Origin: an uncultured Pedobacter sp.
GTDB taxonomy: Bacteria; Bacteroidota; Bacteroidia; Sphingobacteriales; Sphingobacteriaceae
Direction: 5' to 3'
DNA length: 64,000 nucleotides
NCBI RefSeq assembly: GCF_946480185.1
Contig: NZ_CAMLIG010000008.1
Span: forward strand, 1-64,000
The notes under the pieces were generated by a model, which did no database searches, was not told where the DNA came from, and saw only the letters and a list, made by a program, of their open reading frames with translations. Below, piece by piece: positions 27,073 to 35,394 of this stretch. How positions within the stretch are numbered: position 1 is the first letter of the stretch; every line of letters starts with the position of its first letter. A program made the translations under genes and the position numbers.

Positions 27073-27717
27073 TTATAATTCTTTTAAATCTTGGATAGTG
27101 AGCTGGTTTAAACCAGAAACTACCTTGTCTGCCTGTGTTAAAATACTTTTGTCGCCAATGCCTATGGCTTTCATTCCGCCACGTTTAGCAGCTTCAATTC
27201 CTGCAACAGCATCTTCAAAAACCAAACATTCCACTGGTTTTAATTTTAATAGTTCTGCACCTTTGAGAAAAACTTCCGGGTTGGGCTTTGATTTTGATAC
27301 GCTATTCCCGTCAACAATCGCATCAAAAAAATGAGCAAGGTTGGTGTTTTTTAAGATAGTACCGGAGTTTTTACTTGCCGAACCTAAAGCCATTTTATAA
27401 CCTGCCTCATGTGCGGATTTAAGAAATTCCAAAGCGCCGGGCAAAACTTCGTCAGGCGTCATTTTATTAATCATCTCCACATACCAATCGTTTTTTTGCG
27501 TTGCTAATTCTTGCTTTTCGGCATCGGTTTTTGTTACTTTTCCCCAGCCCAAAACTTTATCCAAGCTATCCATTCGGCTTATGCCTTTTAATTCTTCGTT
27601 TTGCTTTTCGCTAAACTCGAAGCCCATGGTTTTTGCCAACCGTAACCAAGCTTGGTAATGATAAACTGCGGTATCTACCAACACGCCATCCAAATCAAAC
27701 AGTAACCCTTTTATCAT
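27073..27717 (-). CDS. pgmB: Beta-phosphoglucomutase
   Basis: This HAD-family enzyme interconverts beta-glucose-1-phosphate and glucose-6-phosphate in the cytoplasm. The catalytic motif FDLDGVLVDTA gives nucleophile Asp8 and acid/base Asp10 (numbered from this start). LGSASKN is motif II, and VFEDAVAGIEAAKRGGM holds motif IV. The start MIKGLLFDLDG is the usual family start; ATGs at 27732 and 27771 would add 5 or 18 residues. It lies between the GH13 and GH65 genes, and takes the product of the GH65 reaction. Confidence 0.93.
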   Translation of the reverse strand: MIKGLLFDLDGVLVDTAVYHYQAWLRLAKTMGFEFSEKQNEELKGISRMDSLDKVLGWGKVTKTDAEKQELATQKNDWYVEMINKMTPDEVLPGALEFLKSAHEAGYKMALGSASKNSGTILKNTNLAHFFDAIVDGNSVSKSKPNPEVFLKGAELLKLKPVECLVFEDAVAGIEAAKRGGMKAIGIGDKSILTQADKVVSGLNQLTIQDLKEL

Positions 27718-27811
27718 TCTATTTTCTTTCATTTCTATTTTTGTAATCTCACTCGCTATTCCTTTTTTCAAACCAGGTATTTTAAGCTTTTAGCCTTTTG
27801 CTCCAAAAAGC

Positions 27812-29662
27812 CTAATTCAACTCCAATACCATTGCACTCTTTTTAGGGATCTGCAATTCACTTATTCCCATTTCTTTTCCTGTAAAAATATCTTTGGCTT
27901 TTGTGATGTCTTTCAGTCTTTCAGCAAAACGTTTGGTTTCTAGTTTTTTAGCATTCTCGTTATTATTGATGATAACCATCACCGTTCCTTTTGGCTTATT
28001 TGGTAGGTAACGGAAGTACACATACAAACCGTTTTCTGGCACATATTGCATCAGTTTCCCGCTTTCCAGCGCCTCACTTTTTTGACGGAAATTGGCCAGC
28101 GTTTTTACATAATTGAATGCCTCATTCTCTTTAGCGGTTCTTCCTTTTTCAGTAAATTTATTCACGCTATCTTTTGCCCAACCCCCCGGAAAATCGGAAC
28201 GTACCAAACCATCAGGGTTAGAATAGTTTTTCATCAAAATTTCTGTGCCGTAGTACATTTCGGGAATACCTCGCATGGTTAAAAGCATCGTCATCCCCAT
28301 TTTATATTTATCAAAATCTTCGTTTACCATGGAGTAAAACCTGCTCATATCGTGGTTATCTAAGAAAATGCAGTTTTGGGTAGCATCTTTATAAAGAAAA
28401 TCTTGCGCTAGGGTTGCGTAAACGCGATTGATACCATCTACCCAGCCGTCTTTTCCGTTCAAGCCTTCGTAAATGGCGTCTTTTAAAACGGCATCGGTTA
28501 TTCCCGGCAAATGTGTATCAAAACCGCGGTTAACGGTATTTCCACCAGTAAAAAATGCCTGACTAGCAACCGAAGAAACCAATGTTTCTCCAAAAATGGA
28601 GAGATGAGGAAATTCTGCTTTTAGCTTCAATTCCCAATCTGCCATAAATTTAGGGTCGTTATAAGGGTAAGTATCCAAACGTAAACCATCAATTCCAGCA
28701 TACTCAATCCACCAAATGTGGTTTTGCGTGAGGTAATTTTGGACGTAAGGATTGCGCTGGTTTAAATCGGGCATGGTAGGCACAAACCATCCGTCCAGCA
28801 TTTTCTTTTTATCTGCTTCGGAAGCGTGTGGATCCATCACCGGCTGATCGCGGTAACTGGTTTGGGTATAAACCGGCCATTGGTTCAGCCAGTTTTTCAT
28901 TGGTAAATCATTATAAAACCAATGGTTAGAACCAATGTGGTTATGAACGATATCCTTAATTACCTTTAAACCTTTGGCGTGGCAGGCTTCCACATACTTT
29001 TTATATAATTCGTTGGTGCCAAAACGCGGATCTATTTTGTAATGATCTGTTGCCGCATAACCGTGGTAAGATGCTTGTGCCATATCGTTTTCAATTTCGG
29101 GAGTCATCCAAACAGTAGTTACACCCAAATCTTTTAGATAATCCAGATGGTTGATTACGCCCTGAATATCGCCACCGTGACGGTAATACATACTGTCGCG
29201 ATTGATTGTTGCCTCTTTTAATCCTTTTACAATATCATTGCTTTGGTCGCCATTGCTGAAACGATCGGGCATTAAGAGGTAAATAAAATCTTTTTGTGTT
29301 ACGCCTTGGATGCGATTTGGACTGCTGTCCTTATCTTTTAATTGGTAGCTATAGCTCAGTTTCTTTTTTGATTTTTCTGTAAAGTCGATGGTGAATTTTC
29401 CCGCTTTCGCTGATGCGGAGATGTTTAAATCCAGAAAAAGATAATTCGGGTTTTCTACCTTGTTCACCTTGACCAGACTTACTCCGGGATAGGTTAATTT
29501 AACCTCACGGTTTGCGATATCTTTGCCATGCACCAAAAGTTGCAATTTTGGATTGTGCATTTTGGTAAACCAGAACATAGGTTCTACTCGGTCTAAATCC
29601 GGGATTTGGCCAAAGCTGGTATAGCTGATGAAGAGGAAGAGAATGATGAATATTTTTTTCAT
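27812..29662 (-). CDS. susA: Neopullulanase/cyclomaltodextrinase-like GH13 (SusA-like)
   Basis: The 616-residue protein has a signal peptide (1-19, ending SFGQ) and an N-terminal cyclomaltodextrinase-type beta domain (about 20-115). The GH13 barrel has region I DIVHNH (237-242), nucleophile Asp330 in GLRLDTYPY, Glu359 in FGETL and Asp438 in LDNHD. A C-terminal Cyc-maltodext domain follows (about 535-616). This layout is that of periplasmic SusA of Bacteroides. It would cut imported maltooligosaccharides to maltose and glucose. It starts the downstream block of the locus, after the repeat-filled spacer. Confidence 0.9.
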   Translation of the reverse strand: MKKIFIILFLFISYTSFGQIPDLDRVEPMFWFTKMHNPKLQLLVHGKDIANREVKLTYPGVSLVKVNKVENPNYLFLDLNISASAKAGKFTIDFTEKSKKKLSYSYQLKDKDSSPNRIQGVTQKDFIYLLMPDRFSNGDQSNDIVKGLKEATINRDSMYYRHGGDIQGVINHLDYLKDLGVTTVWMTPEIENDMAQASYHGYAATDHYKIDPRFGTNELYKKYVEACHAKGLKVIKDIVHNHIGSNHWFYNDLPMKNWLNQWPVYTQTSYRDQPVMDPHASEADKKKMLDGWFVPTMPDLNQRNPYVQNYLTQNHIWWIEYAGIDGLRLDTYPYNDPKFMADWELKLKAEFPHLSIFGETLVSSVASQAFFTGGNTVNRGFDTHLPGITDAVLKDAIYEGLNGKDGWVDGINRVYATLAQDFLYKDATQNCIFLDNHDMSRFYSMVNEDFDKYKMGMTMLLTMRGIPEMYYGTEILMKNYSNPDGLVRSDFPGGWAKDSVNKFTEKGRTAKENEAFNYVKTLANFRQKSEALESGKLMQYVPENGLYVYFRYLPNKPKGTVMVIINNNENAKKLETKRFAERLKDITKAKDIFTGKEMGISELQIPKKSAMVLELN

Positions 29663-29717
29663 GTGTTTTGTTTATTTAAAAAATCTTCTTTCTATTCAAG
29701 CGTGGGGCATTTACCCG

Positions 29718-29904
29718 CTGGCTTGCCTGCCCTCATGCCGGGCAGTGGCAAATACTTTTTTTCCGCAAAAAAGTATTCAAAAAACTCTCGGCTGCGCCCT
29801 TTGCTACAAAGGGAGTGCGTTTACTCGGGTTATTCGTTACCGCAAAGGCCAAGGCCGAATTTTTGGTGTACTTTGGTCTTTGTTTTTGCGGTGTGGACGC
29901 TTCT
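29718..29904 (+). repeat. Dispersed intergenic repeat, copy C (tandem with D)
   Basis: This 187-bp copy is almost identical to 30012-30198, 294 bp further on. It starts CTGGCTTGCCTGCCCTCATG, contains a GCCCTCATGCCGGGC palindrome and the TACTTTTTTTCCGCAAAAAAGTA palindrome in pieces, and ends GGACGCTTCT. Short reading frames on the plus strand exist in it but show no protein character. Confidence 0.75.
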
Positions 29905-29910
29905 GTTTTT

Positions 29911-29954
29911 CCATCCCGTCATGTCGAACGATAGAGAGACATCTCACCTATAAG
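29911..29954 (+). repeat. CGTCATG-family half element, copy 5
   Basis: CCATCCCGTCATGTCGAACG followed by AGAGAGACATCTCACCTATAAG. It follows repeat C by 6 bp, as copy 3 follows repeat B by 6 bp, so the two elements may travel together. Confidence 0.6.
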
Positions 29955-30011
29955 TAGACGACTTTTGTTCTATCACTCTTTTATCTTTTTTGTGGCTAGA
30001 GCCTTGCGCTC

Positions 30012-30198
30012 CTGGCTTGCCTGCCCTCATGCCGGGCAGTGGCAAATACTTTTTTTCCGCAAAAAAGTATTCAAAAAACTCTCGGCTGCGCCCTTTGCTA
30101 CAAAGGGAGTGCGTTTACTCGGGTTATTTGTTACCGCAAAGGACAAGGCCGAATTTTTGGTGTACTTTGGTCTTTGCTTTTGCGGTGTGGGCGCTTCT
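30012..30198 (+). repeat. Dispersed intergenic repeat, copy D (tandem with C)
   Basis: This is the second of two near-identical 187-bp copies. Its last bases, CTTCT, run into the stop codon of the GH31 gene (30197-30199), so the insertion boundary lies exactly at the end of that gene. Confidence 0.75.
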
Positions 30199-32641
30199 AA
30201 TATTTTACTTCAAATCGGTTTGAATCGTTATCCAAAACCACACTTTGTACTTTGTAACCTTCTACTGCGTTTGCGGATCCTTGCGGATCGAATTTTGAAA
30301 TTGGCGTCAGGAAGGATGCGAAATCTGCTTGCAGTGCTTTTCCTGCTTTAATTTTGTCTTGCGCATCAAAACCGTGGAACATCAATTTCAGGTGTTTAAA
30401 TTTCGATTTAAAATTGCCTTCTACTTTATCAAAAATTATACTCCTTTTGCTGGCATTATAGCTGATGCTTCGCTTATAAAAATCGCCCTTTTCATAATTG
30501 TAGCTTTCGCCATCATCTTCGTAATAAACAAAAGTGTTGTTAATTTTTCCTTTGTAAATATTAATGATTAAGGTATCAGTTGGTTGTTCGGCAGTACTTT
30601 GGATTAAAGATTGCATGGGTACAATGCTACTTTCTTTTACGTACACCGGCATTTTTTGCAAACTCAAAGGCACAATTTTCTCGGTGTTTCCACGCTGTAA
30701 CTCGCCAGTATATAAATTGTACCAATCGCCCTTAGGGAAATAGATGTTGCCAAAGTCTTTGGTGCTTTCAAACGGCGCCACTAAAAATGCTTGTCCAAAT
30801 AAAAACTCATTTTGGAACCGCGTATCATAAATTTTCGGGTCAAAAGTATTATCGATGGCCAAACTGCGTACTACCGGCAAACCTGTATTTACAGATTTGT
30901 TGAAAGTGGAATACAAATAAGGCAAAAGTTTATAACGTAGACTGATGTAATTTCTGGAAATTTCCGTTACTTCTTCGCCGTAAGTCCAAGGTTCTGATGA
31001 TTTGGTATTTACAGCACTGTGGTTTCTGAAATAAGGATTAAATGCACCTAGTTGAATCCATTTTGCATACAAACCTACGGACGGGCCACCCGTAAATCCG
31101 CCAATATCCATTCCTGTAAAGGAAACGCCACTTAAACCCAAACTGCTCAATAATCTTACGCCCAATAGCATGTGGTCATCTTCTGAACGGTTATCGCCTG
31201 TCCAGATGGCGGTATAACGTTGCAGACCTGCGTAACCCGCTCTGGTTAAAATAAACGGACGTTTGTTGGTTGCTTTTACCATCCCTTCAAAACTGGAACG
31301 AGCCATTTGCATTCCGTAAACGTTATGTGCTTGTTTGTTGCTGGCTAAAGCTCCATCGTAATTAAACAAAATATTCGATGGCATTTTTTGCCCCCAAGTG
31401 GCAATCTCATTCATATCGTTCCAAATTCCGGAAACGCCTGTGTTTGCAAAAAACTTTACTTTTTCTCGCCACCAGGCTCTGGCATTTTCATTGGTAAAAT
31501 CGGGGAAGTTGCACCAACCCGGCCAAACCTGACCGGTGTAATTTGTTCCGTCAGGATATTTAATAAAAATGTCTTTCTTTATTCCATCCTCATAGGCATC
31601 ATAACCTTTTTCTACTTTAATCCCGGGGTCAACAATAACCGTGGTTTTAAAGCCCATATCGTTTAGTTTTTTGTTCATCGCCTCTGGGTTTGCAAAACGC
31701 TCTTTATCCCAGGTGAACAATTTGTATTTGTCCATGTAATGAATGTCCAGCGTAATTCCGTCGGCGGGGATTTTTTTCTCACGCAAAGTTTGGGCAATAC
31801 GCATCACTTCGGTATCCGGATAATAGCTGTAACGATTTTGTTGATAGCCTAAGCTCCAAAGCGGAGGCATTTTCATCCGCCCGGTTAAAGCGGTGTAAGA
31901 TGAAATAATGTCTTTTAATTGGGTATGGTAAATGAAATAGTAGTTCAGCTCTCCGCCTTGAGCGGCAAAAGAAGAAAAACGATCATTACTCGCCCCAAAA
32001 TTGAAATCTGTTTGGTAAGTATTGTCTAAAAATATCCCATAGTTTAAGCCGTCATGAATTCCCATGTAAAAAGGGATGGTGCTGTAAATTGGGTCGCGGT
32101 TGGTAGCGTAACCAAAAGCATCGGTATTCCAGTTGGTATAGCCTTCGCCACGTCTATCTAAATTTCCTGTTTTTTCTCCTAAGCCAATAAAACGTTCGCC
32201 GTTCTGCATGTGTTTATAAGCGGTAACTTCTTCATCTACCCAACTGTTTTGCAAACCTTTTTCATCCTGATTGATGATTTTACCATCTAAAGTATAAAAG
32301 GCAACGTTATAAGGTTTTTTACTGATGATAACCTTTAAAGAGTCTGTTGAAACGGTAATGGCTTCATCTGTTTGCGTAATGCGGGTTTTGGTTTGCTGAG
32401 GCTGTGCAATTACCGCATAAGAAAAATCTTTTTGTAGTTCCTTTTTATCGAGCCTGACTCTAATGATATTAGAGCCGTAAACGATGATTTCTCCAAACGC
32501 ATGATCAGTTTTAAAATCAACCTTTTGATCATCAATTTTTGCACTGATTACATTACCTGCCGATAAAACAGGATTGTTTTGTGCCGTTAAAATAAAAGGA
32601 GCGAGAAGTATTAAAGAAAGGAAGACGGATTTGATATGCAT
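30197..32641 (-). CDS. GH31 alpha-glucosidase, exported
   Basis: The 814-residue protein has a signal peptide (1-20, ending LTAQ), an N-terminal galactose-mutarotase-like domain, and a GH31 barrel. The nucleophile is Asp409 in GIWNDMNE; the acid/base is Asp483 in WTGDNRSED. The C-terminal part is all-beta, with a DUF5110-like tail. It would release glucose from the non-reducing ends of maltodextrins in the periplasm, taking the place of the GH97 SusB of Bacteroides. It follows susE on the same strand, but a strong hairpin with a T-run stands between them. Confidence 0.93.
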   Translation of the reverse strand: MHIKSVFLSLILLAPFILTAQNNPVLSAGNVISAKIDDQKVDFKTDHAFGEIIVYGSNIIRVRLDKKELQKDFSYAVIAQPQQTKTRITQTDEAITVSTDSLKVIISKKPYNVAFYTLDGKIINQDEKGLQNSWVDEEVTAYKHMQNGERFIGLGEKTGNLDRRGEGYTNWNTDAFGYATNRDPIYSTIPFYMGIHDGLNYGIFLDNTYQTDFNFGASNDRFSSFAAQGGELNYYFIYHTQLKDIISSYTALTGRMKMPPLWSLGYQQNRYSYYPDTEVMRIAQTLREKKIPADGITLDIHYMDKYKLFTWDKERFANPEAMNKKLNDMGFKTTVIVDPGIKVEKGYDAYEDGIKKDIFIKYPDGTNYTGQVWPGWCNFPDFTNENARAWWREKVKFFANTGVSGIWNDMNEIATWGQKMPSNILFNYDGALASNKQAHNVYGMQMARSSFEGMVKATNKRPFILTRAGYAGLQRYTAIWTGDNRSEDDHMLLGVRLLSSLGLSGVSFTGMDIGGFTGGPSVGLYAKWIQLGAFNPYFRNHSAVNTKSSEPWTYGEEVTEISRNYISLRYKLLPYLYSTFNKSVNTGLPVVRSLAIDNTFDPKIYDTRFQNEFLFGQAFLVAPFESTKDFGNIYFPKGDWYNLYTGELQRGNTEKIVPLSLQKMPVYVKESSIVPMQSLIQSTAEQPTDTLIINIYKGKINNTFVYYEDDGESYNYEKGDFYKRSISYNASKRSIIFDKVEGNFKSKFKHLKLMFHGFDAQDKIKAGKALQADFASFLTPISKFDPQGSANAVEGYKVQSVVLDNDSNRFEVKY

Positions 32642-32659
32642 TTTGAAGTATTATGATTT

Positions 32660-32703
32660 GGAAAAAATCTCGTTTAAAGCCATTTATAGCTTTAAACGAG
32701 ATT
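32660..32703 (-). terminator. Terminator between susE and the GH31 gene
   Basis: A perfect 15-bp stem, AATCTCGTTTAAAGC with its inverse, surrounds an 8-base loop. On the minus strand it is followed by a run of T, so it would end or weaken transcripts of susCDE before the enzyme genes. Confidence 0.8.
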
Positions 32704-32715
32704 GCTTATTTAAAA

Positions 32716-33747
32716 TTAGTTTTTAACTAAAGTATATTTATTGTTTGGGATATCTAAGGTTATGGTATAGGTTCCTGCAGTTACCTTGATGTTGTCTCCG
32801 GTAAGATTACCTTTTCCATCTCCTCCGAAACTAGTTCCCCAATCATAGTCCTTTCTAAATTTAATTTCGCCGTCGGTTAGAGTTAAAGTCACTTTCCACT
32901 TCCCGTCACCATCTTTAACATATTCGTAAGTCATATCGGATTCATCCGCAGTACCACGAAGGGGAGACCAGTCACCTTTTGTTGCACTACCTACCACAGA
33001 CCAAATCACATCTTTAATTTCAATTGTGTTGTCATTTAAATTAACCGTCAATTGTTTTGCGCCAGCAGATCCAGAACTAATATCTCCACCGGTTGTACTA
33101 ATTTTTCCGGGGCCGGCATCTCCGTAAGCCACATCCCATTTTTTTAATGGTGTGATTTTAAAGTTGCCACCGTCAAACGGAATGATACCAGTATAAATAC
33201 CGTTTCCTGTAACCGAAATTAAACTGTCGGCAATTTCTGGTTTCCAGCCTTGGTAATTGCCAGGTACATAAATAAATGCCGTTAAAGGGAAAGGTCTTGC
33301 TTTCATACTCACCACATTGCTATAAACTGGCGGAACGTTTGGAGAAACCGTTGATTTTATTCTTAATTCCACATCAGAACTTGAAGTGGTTGGTAAATTT
33401 AAGCTCAATAATAAATTGTTAAAATCTAAACCTTTAAATGTTTTACTTGCGGTTTGAGCAGGTAAAATCACTTCTTTTGCAGAAGCGAAATTAGTGCCTT
33501 TTACGGCTACTTGTAATACATCGCTCACCGCCGCATCGTAACCAAAATTAGCTTCGGTTAGGTTAAATGTAACTACATCTTTTGTTAACATGCTTTTATC
33601 AAGCGTTACATTATTGGTCGACACTGCTAGCGTTCCTGCATCAGCAGTGCTTTTTGCAACGGTTTGTACCTCGTCTTTTTTGCAGGCAACAAATGCCAAC
33701 ATCATAAAGCCCAAAGGCATGAGTTTGTTAAATATCTTTTTCATCAT
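32716..33747 (-). CDS. susE: SusE/SusF-like starch-binding lipoprotein
   Basis: The 343-residue protein has a lipobox (AFVAC, Cys22). A SusE N-terminal domain follows (about 40-150, Ig-like), then two starch-binding-like domains with VPGNYQGWKPEIADSL and GSATKGDWSP. These match the SusE/SusF fold, where aromatic pairs in each domain hold glucan at the cell surface. It is third after susC and susD, 15 bp behind susD. The two adjacent Met codons make the exact start uncertain by one residue. Confidence 0.85.
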   Translation of the reverse strand: MMKKIFNKLMPLGFMMLAFVACKKDEVQTVAKSTADAGTLAVSTNNVTLDKSMLTKDVVTFNLTEANFGYDAAVSDVLQVAVKGTNFASAKEVILPAQTASKTFKGLDFNNLLLSLNLPTTSSSDVELRIKSTVSPNVPPVYSNVVSMKARPFPLTAFIYVPGNYQGWKPEIADSLISVTGNGIYTGIIPFDGGNFKITPLKKWDVAYGDAGPGKISTTGGDISSGSAGAKQLTVNLNDNTIEIKDVIWSVVGSATKGDWSPLRGTADESDMTYEYVKDGDGKWKVTLTLTDGEIKFRKDYDWGTSFGGDGKGNLTGDNIKVTAGTYTITLDIPNNKYTLVKN

Positions 33748-33762
33748 TAAAAAATTAATGGA

Positions 33763-35358
33763 TTAATAACCTGTGTTTTGCGTTAAGTTGCTGTTTGCAA
33801 TTAAATCTGCAGACGGAATTGGGAACAGATTTCTGTAATCTGGCAAGGCTGTTCCGGCTTTTGTACCGCCTTTAAATGGCCATAAATAATTTGCGGAAGT
33901 AAATTTACCGTAACGCACTAAATCTGTTCTTCTGAAACCTTCCCAATACAACTCTCTTGCTCTTTCGTTTAAGTAGAAGTCGATGGTTAAATCAGCGGTT
34001 CCAACGTTGCCAGTGGTGTTTCCATAAGCTCTTTGTCTTAACAAGTTTACATAAGTTAATGCGGTATTTACATTGCCTCCGGTTCCACCTCTGGCTACTG
34101 CTTCTCCGTAAATTAGGTACTGTTCTGCCAAACGGAATAAAGGAAAATCCAAAGAACTAAATGTGCCGTTTACAGATGGAGGTGTTACACCCGTTGAGGT
34201 TACGTTTTTGAACTTAGTTACACGTAAACCATCAGTAAAAACTGCAATATCATCTACGTTAGCTTTTGAACCGAAGAAAATCCCTCTTTTGTCTTGCGTA
34301 CCATTTGGATCTGGGAAAAGTGCTGGCAAATTCTGGCGAGTCCTGTTACCGCCCCAGCCACCACTTGGCACTCCATAAGCGGCAGGATTCATATCTCCGT
34401 TAATTGCAGCATTAACCAAGAATGTTGTGCCGCCATAATTAGTGGTTTTCTCCCCATCATAATTGATAGTCAAGATGGTTTCGTTGTTATTTTTATCGTT
34501 ATCTGCTAAAAACAAATCTTTGTAATTGGTTTTTAAACCATAACCTGCATTAATTACCTTACTGGCGTAAGTAATTGCTTCAGTGTTTTTTGCTGTTCCG
34601 GTATAAACCTGAGCATTAATGTACAATCTTGCTAATAAAGCCCAATCCGCACCCTTATCTGCTCTGCCATATTCGTTTGTTCTTGCATCTTTTAAATCGG
34701 GTTCAATGGCTTTAAGTTCTGATTCTACATAATCAAACAATTTTGCTCTTGTAATTTGTTTTGGAGCAATTTTACCGATATTATCATCCTCAGTAACAAA
34801 GGGAGGGTTTCCAAAACCATCCATTAAAACCCAATATTGGTAAGCTCTTAAAAACCTTGCTTCTGCTCTATAAGTTTTCACGTTGTCGGCATCTGCACCT
34901 GTGATTCCTCTGCTTGCTAATTTTGCCGGAGTACTCTCTCTTAAAAACTCATTACAAATAGTAATTTGCAATAAACTTCTGGAGTATAAACCTCTTAAAA
35001 ACTGGTTGTCTGCAGTCCATAATGATTGGTCCAAATCTGGGATACCTGTATCATTCCAGGCGCAAACCGCCTCATCTGTGGTGAGTTCTTGCGAACTCCA
35101 GAACAAGCGAAGAAAATCAGCAAAACCGGGATTTAAACCGCCAATATCACTATTGGGAGCGTCTCCGCCGCCTGGACTAGTTAATGCGAATGTTGCATAT
35201 AATTTTACCATCTGACTTTTATAACCATCTGGCGTTGCGTAAGCATTCTCCGCAACTACATCATTTGTTGGAAAGGTGTTTAAATCCTCTTTTTTACATG
35301 CATTTAAAGCTAAGGCAACAAATGCCAGGGCTACAATGCCTTTATAGGATGATTTCAT
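33763..35358 (-). CDS. susD: SusD/RagB-family starch-binding lipoprotein
   Basis: With this start the protein has 531 residues. A signal peptide ends at a lipobox (ALNAC, Cys21). The helical SusD fold is shown by the RAEARFLRAYQYWVLMDGFG block (in part), the tetratricopeptide-like repeats and the C-terminal FYLNERARELYWEGFRRTDLVRYGKF region in pieces. It caps the SusC barrel on the outer surface and binds glucan. It lies 36 bp after susC. An ATG 24 bp upstream (35382) is the alternative start. Confidence 0.94.
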   Translation of the reverse strand: MKSSYKGIVALAFVALALNACKKEDLNTFPTNDVVAENAYATPDGYKSQMVKLYATFALTSPGGGDAPNSDIGGLNPGFADFLRLFWSSQELTTDEAVCAWNDTGIPDLDQSLWTADNQFLRGLYSRSLLQITICNEFLRESTPAKLASRGITGADADNVKTYRAEARFLRAYQYWVLMDGFGNPPFVTEDDNIGKIAPKQITRAKLFDYVESELKAIEPDLKDARTNEYGRADKGADWALLARLYINAQVYTGTAKNTEAITYASKVINAGYGLKTNYKDLFLADNDKNNNETILTINYDGEKTTNYGGTTFLVNAAINGDMNPAAYGVPSGGWGGNRTRQNLPALFPDPNGTQDKRGIFFGSKANVDDIAVFTDGLRVTKFKNVTSTGVTPPSVNGTFSSLDFPLFRLAEQYLIYGEAVARGGTGGNVNTALTYVNLLRQRAYGNTTGNVGTADLTIDFYLNERARELYWEGFRRTDLVRYGKFTSANYLWPFKGGTKAGTALPDYRNLFPIPSADLIANSNLTQNTGY

Positions 35359-35394
35359 GTTTTTATTTTTTAAAAATTTCATATCTGCTAGCTG

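Noticed and set aside
29606..30351. Several overlapping plus-strand frames
   Set aside because: All fall in the tandem repeats C and D or antisense to the GH13 and GH31 genes.
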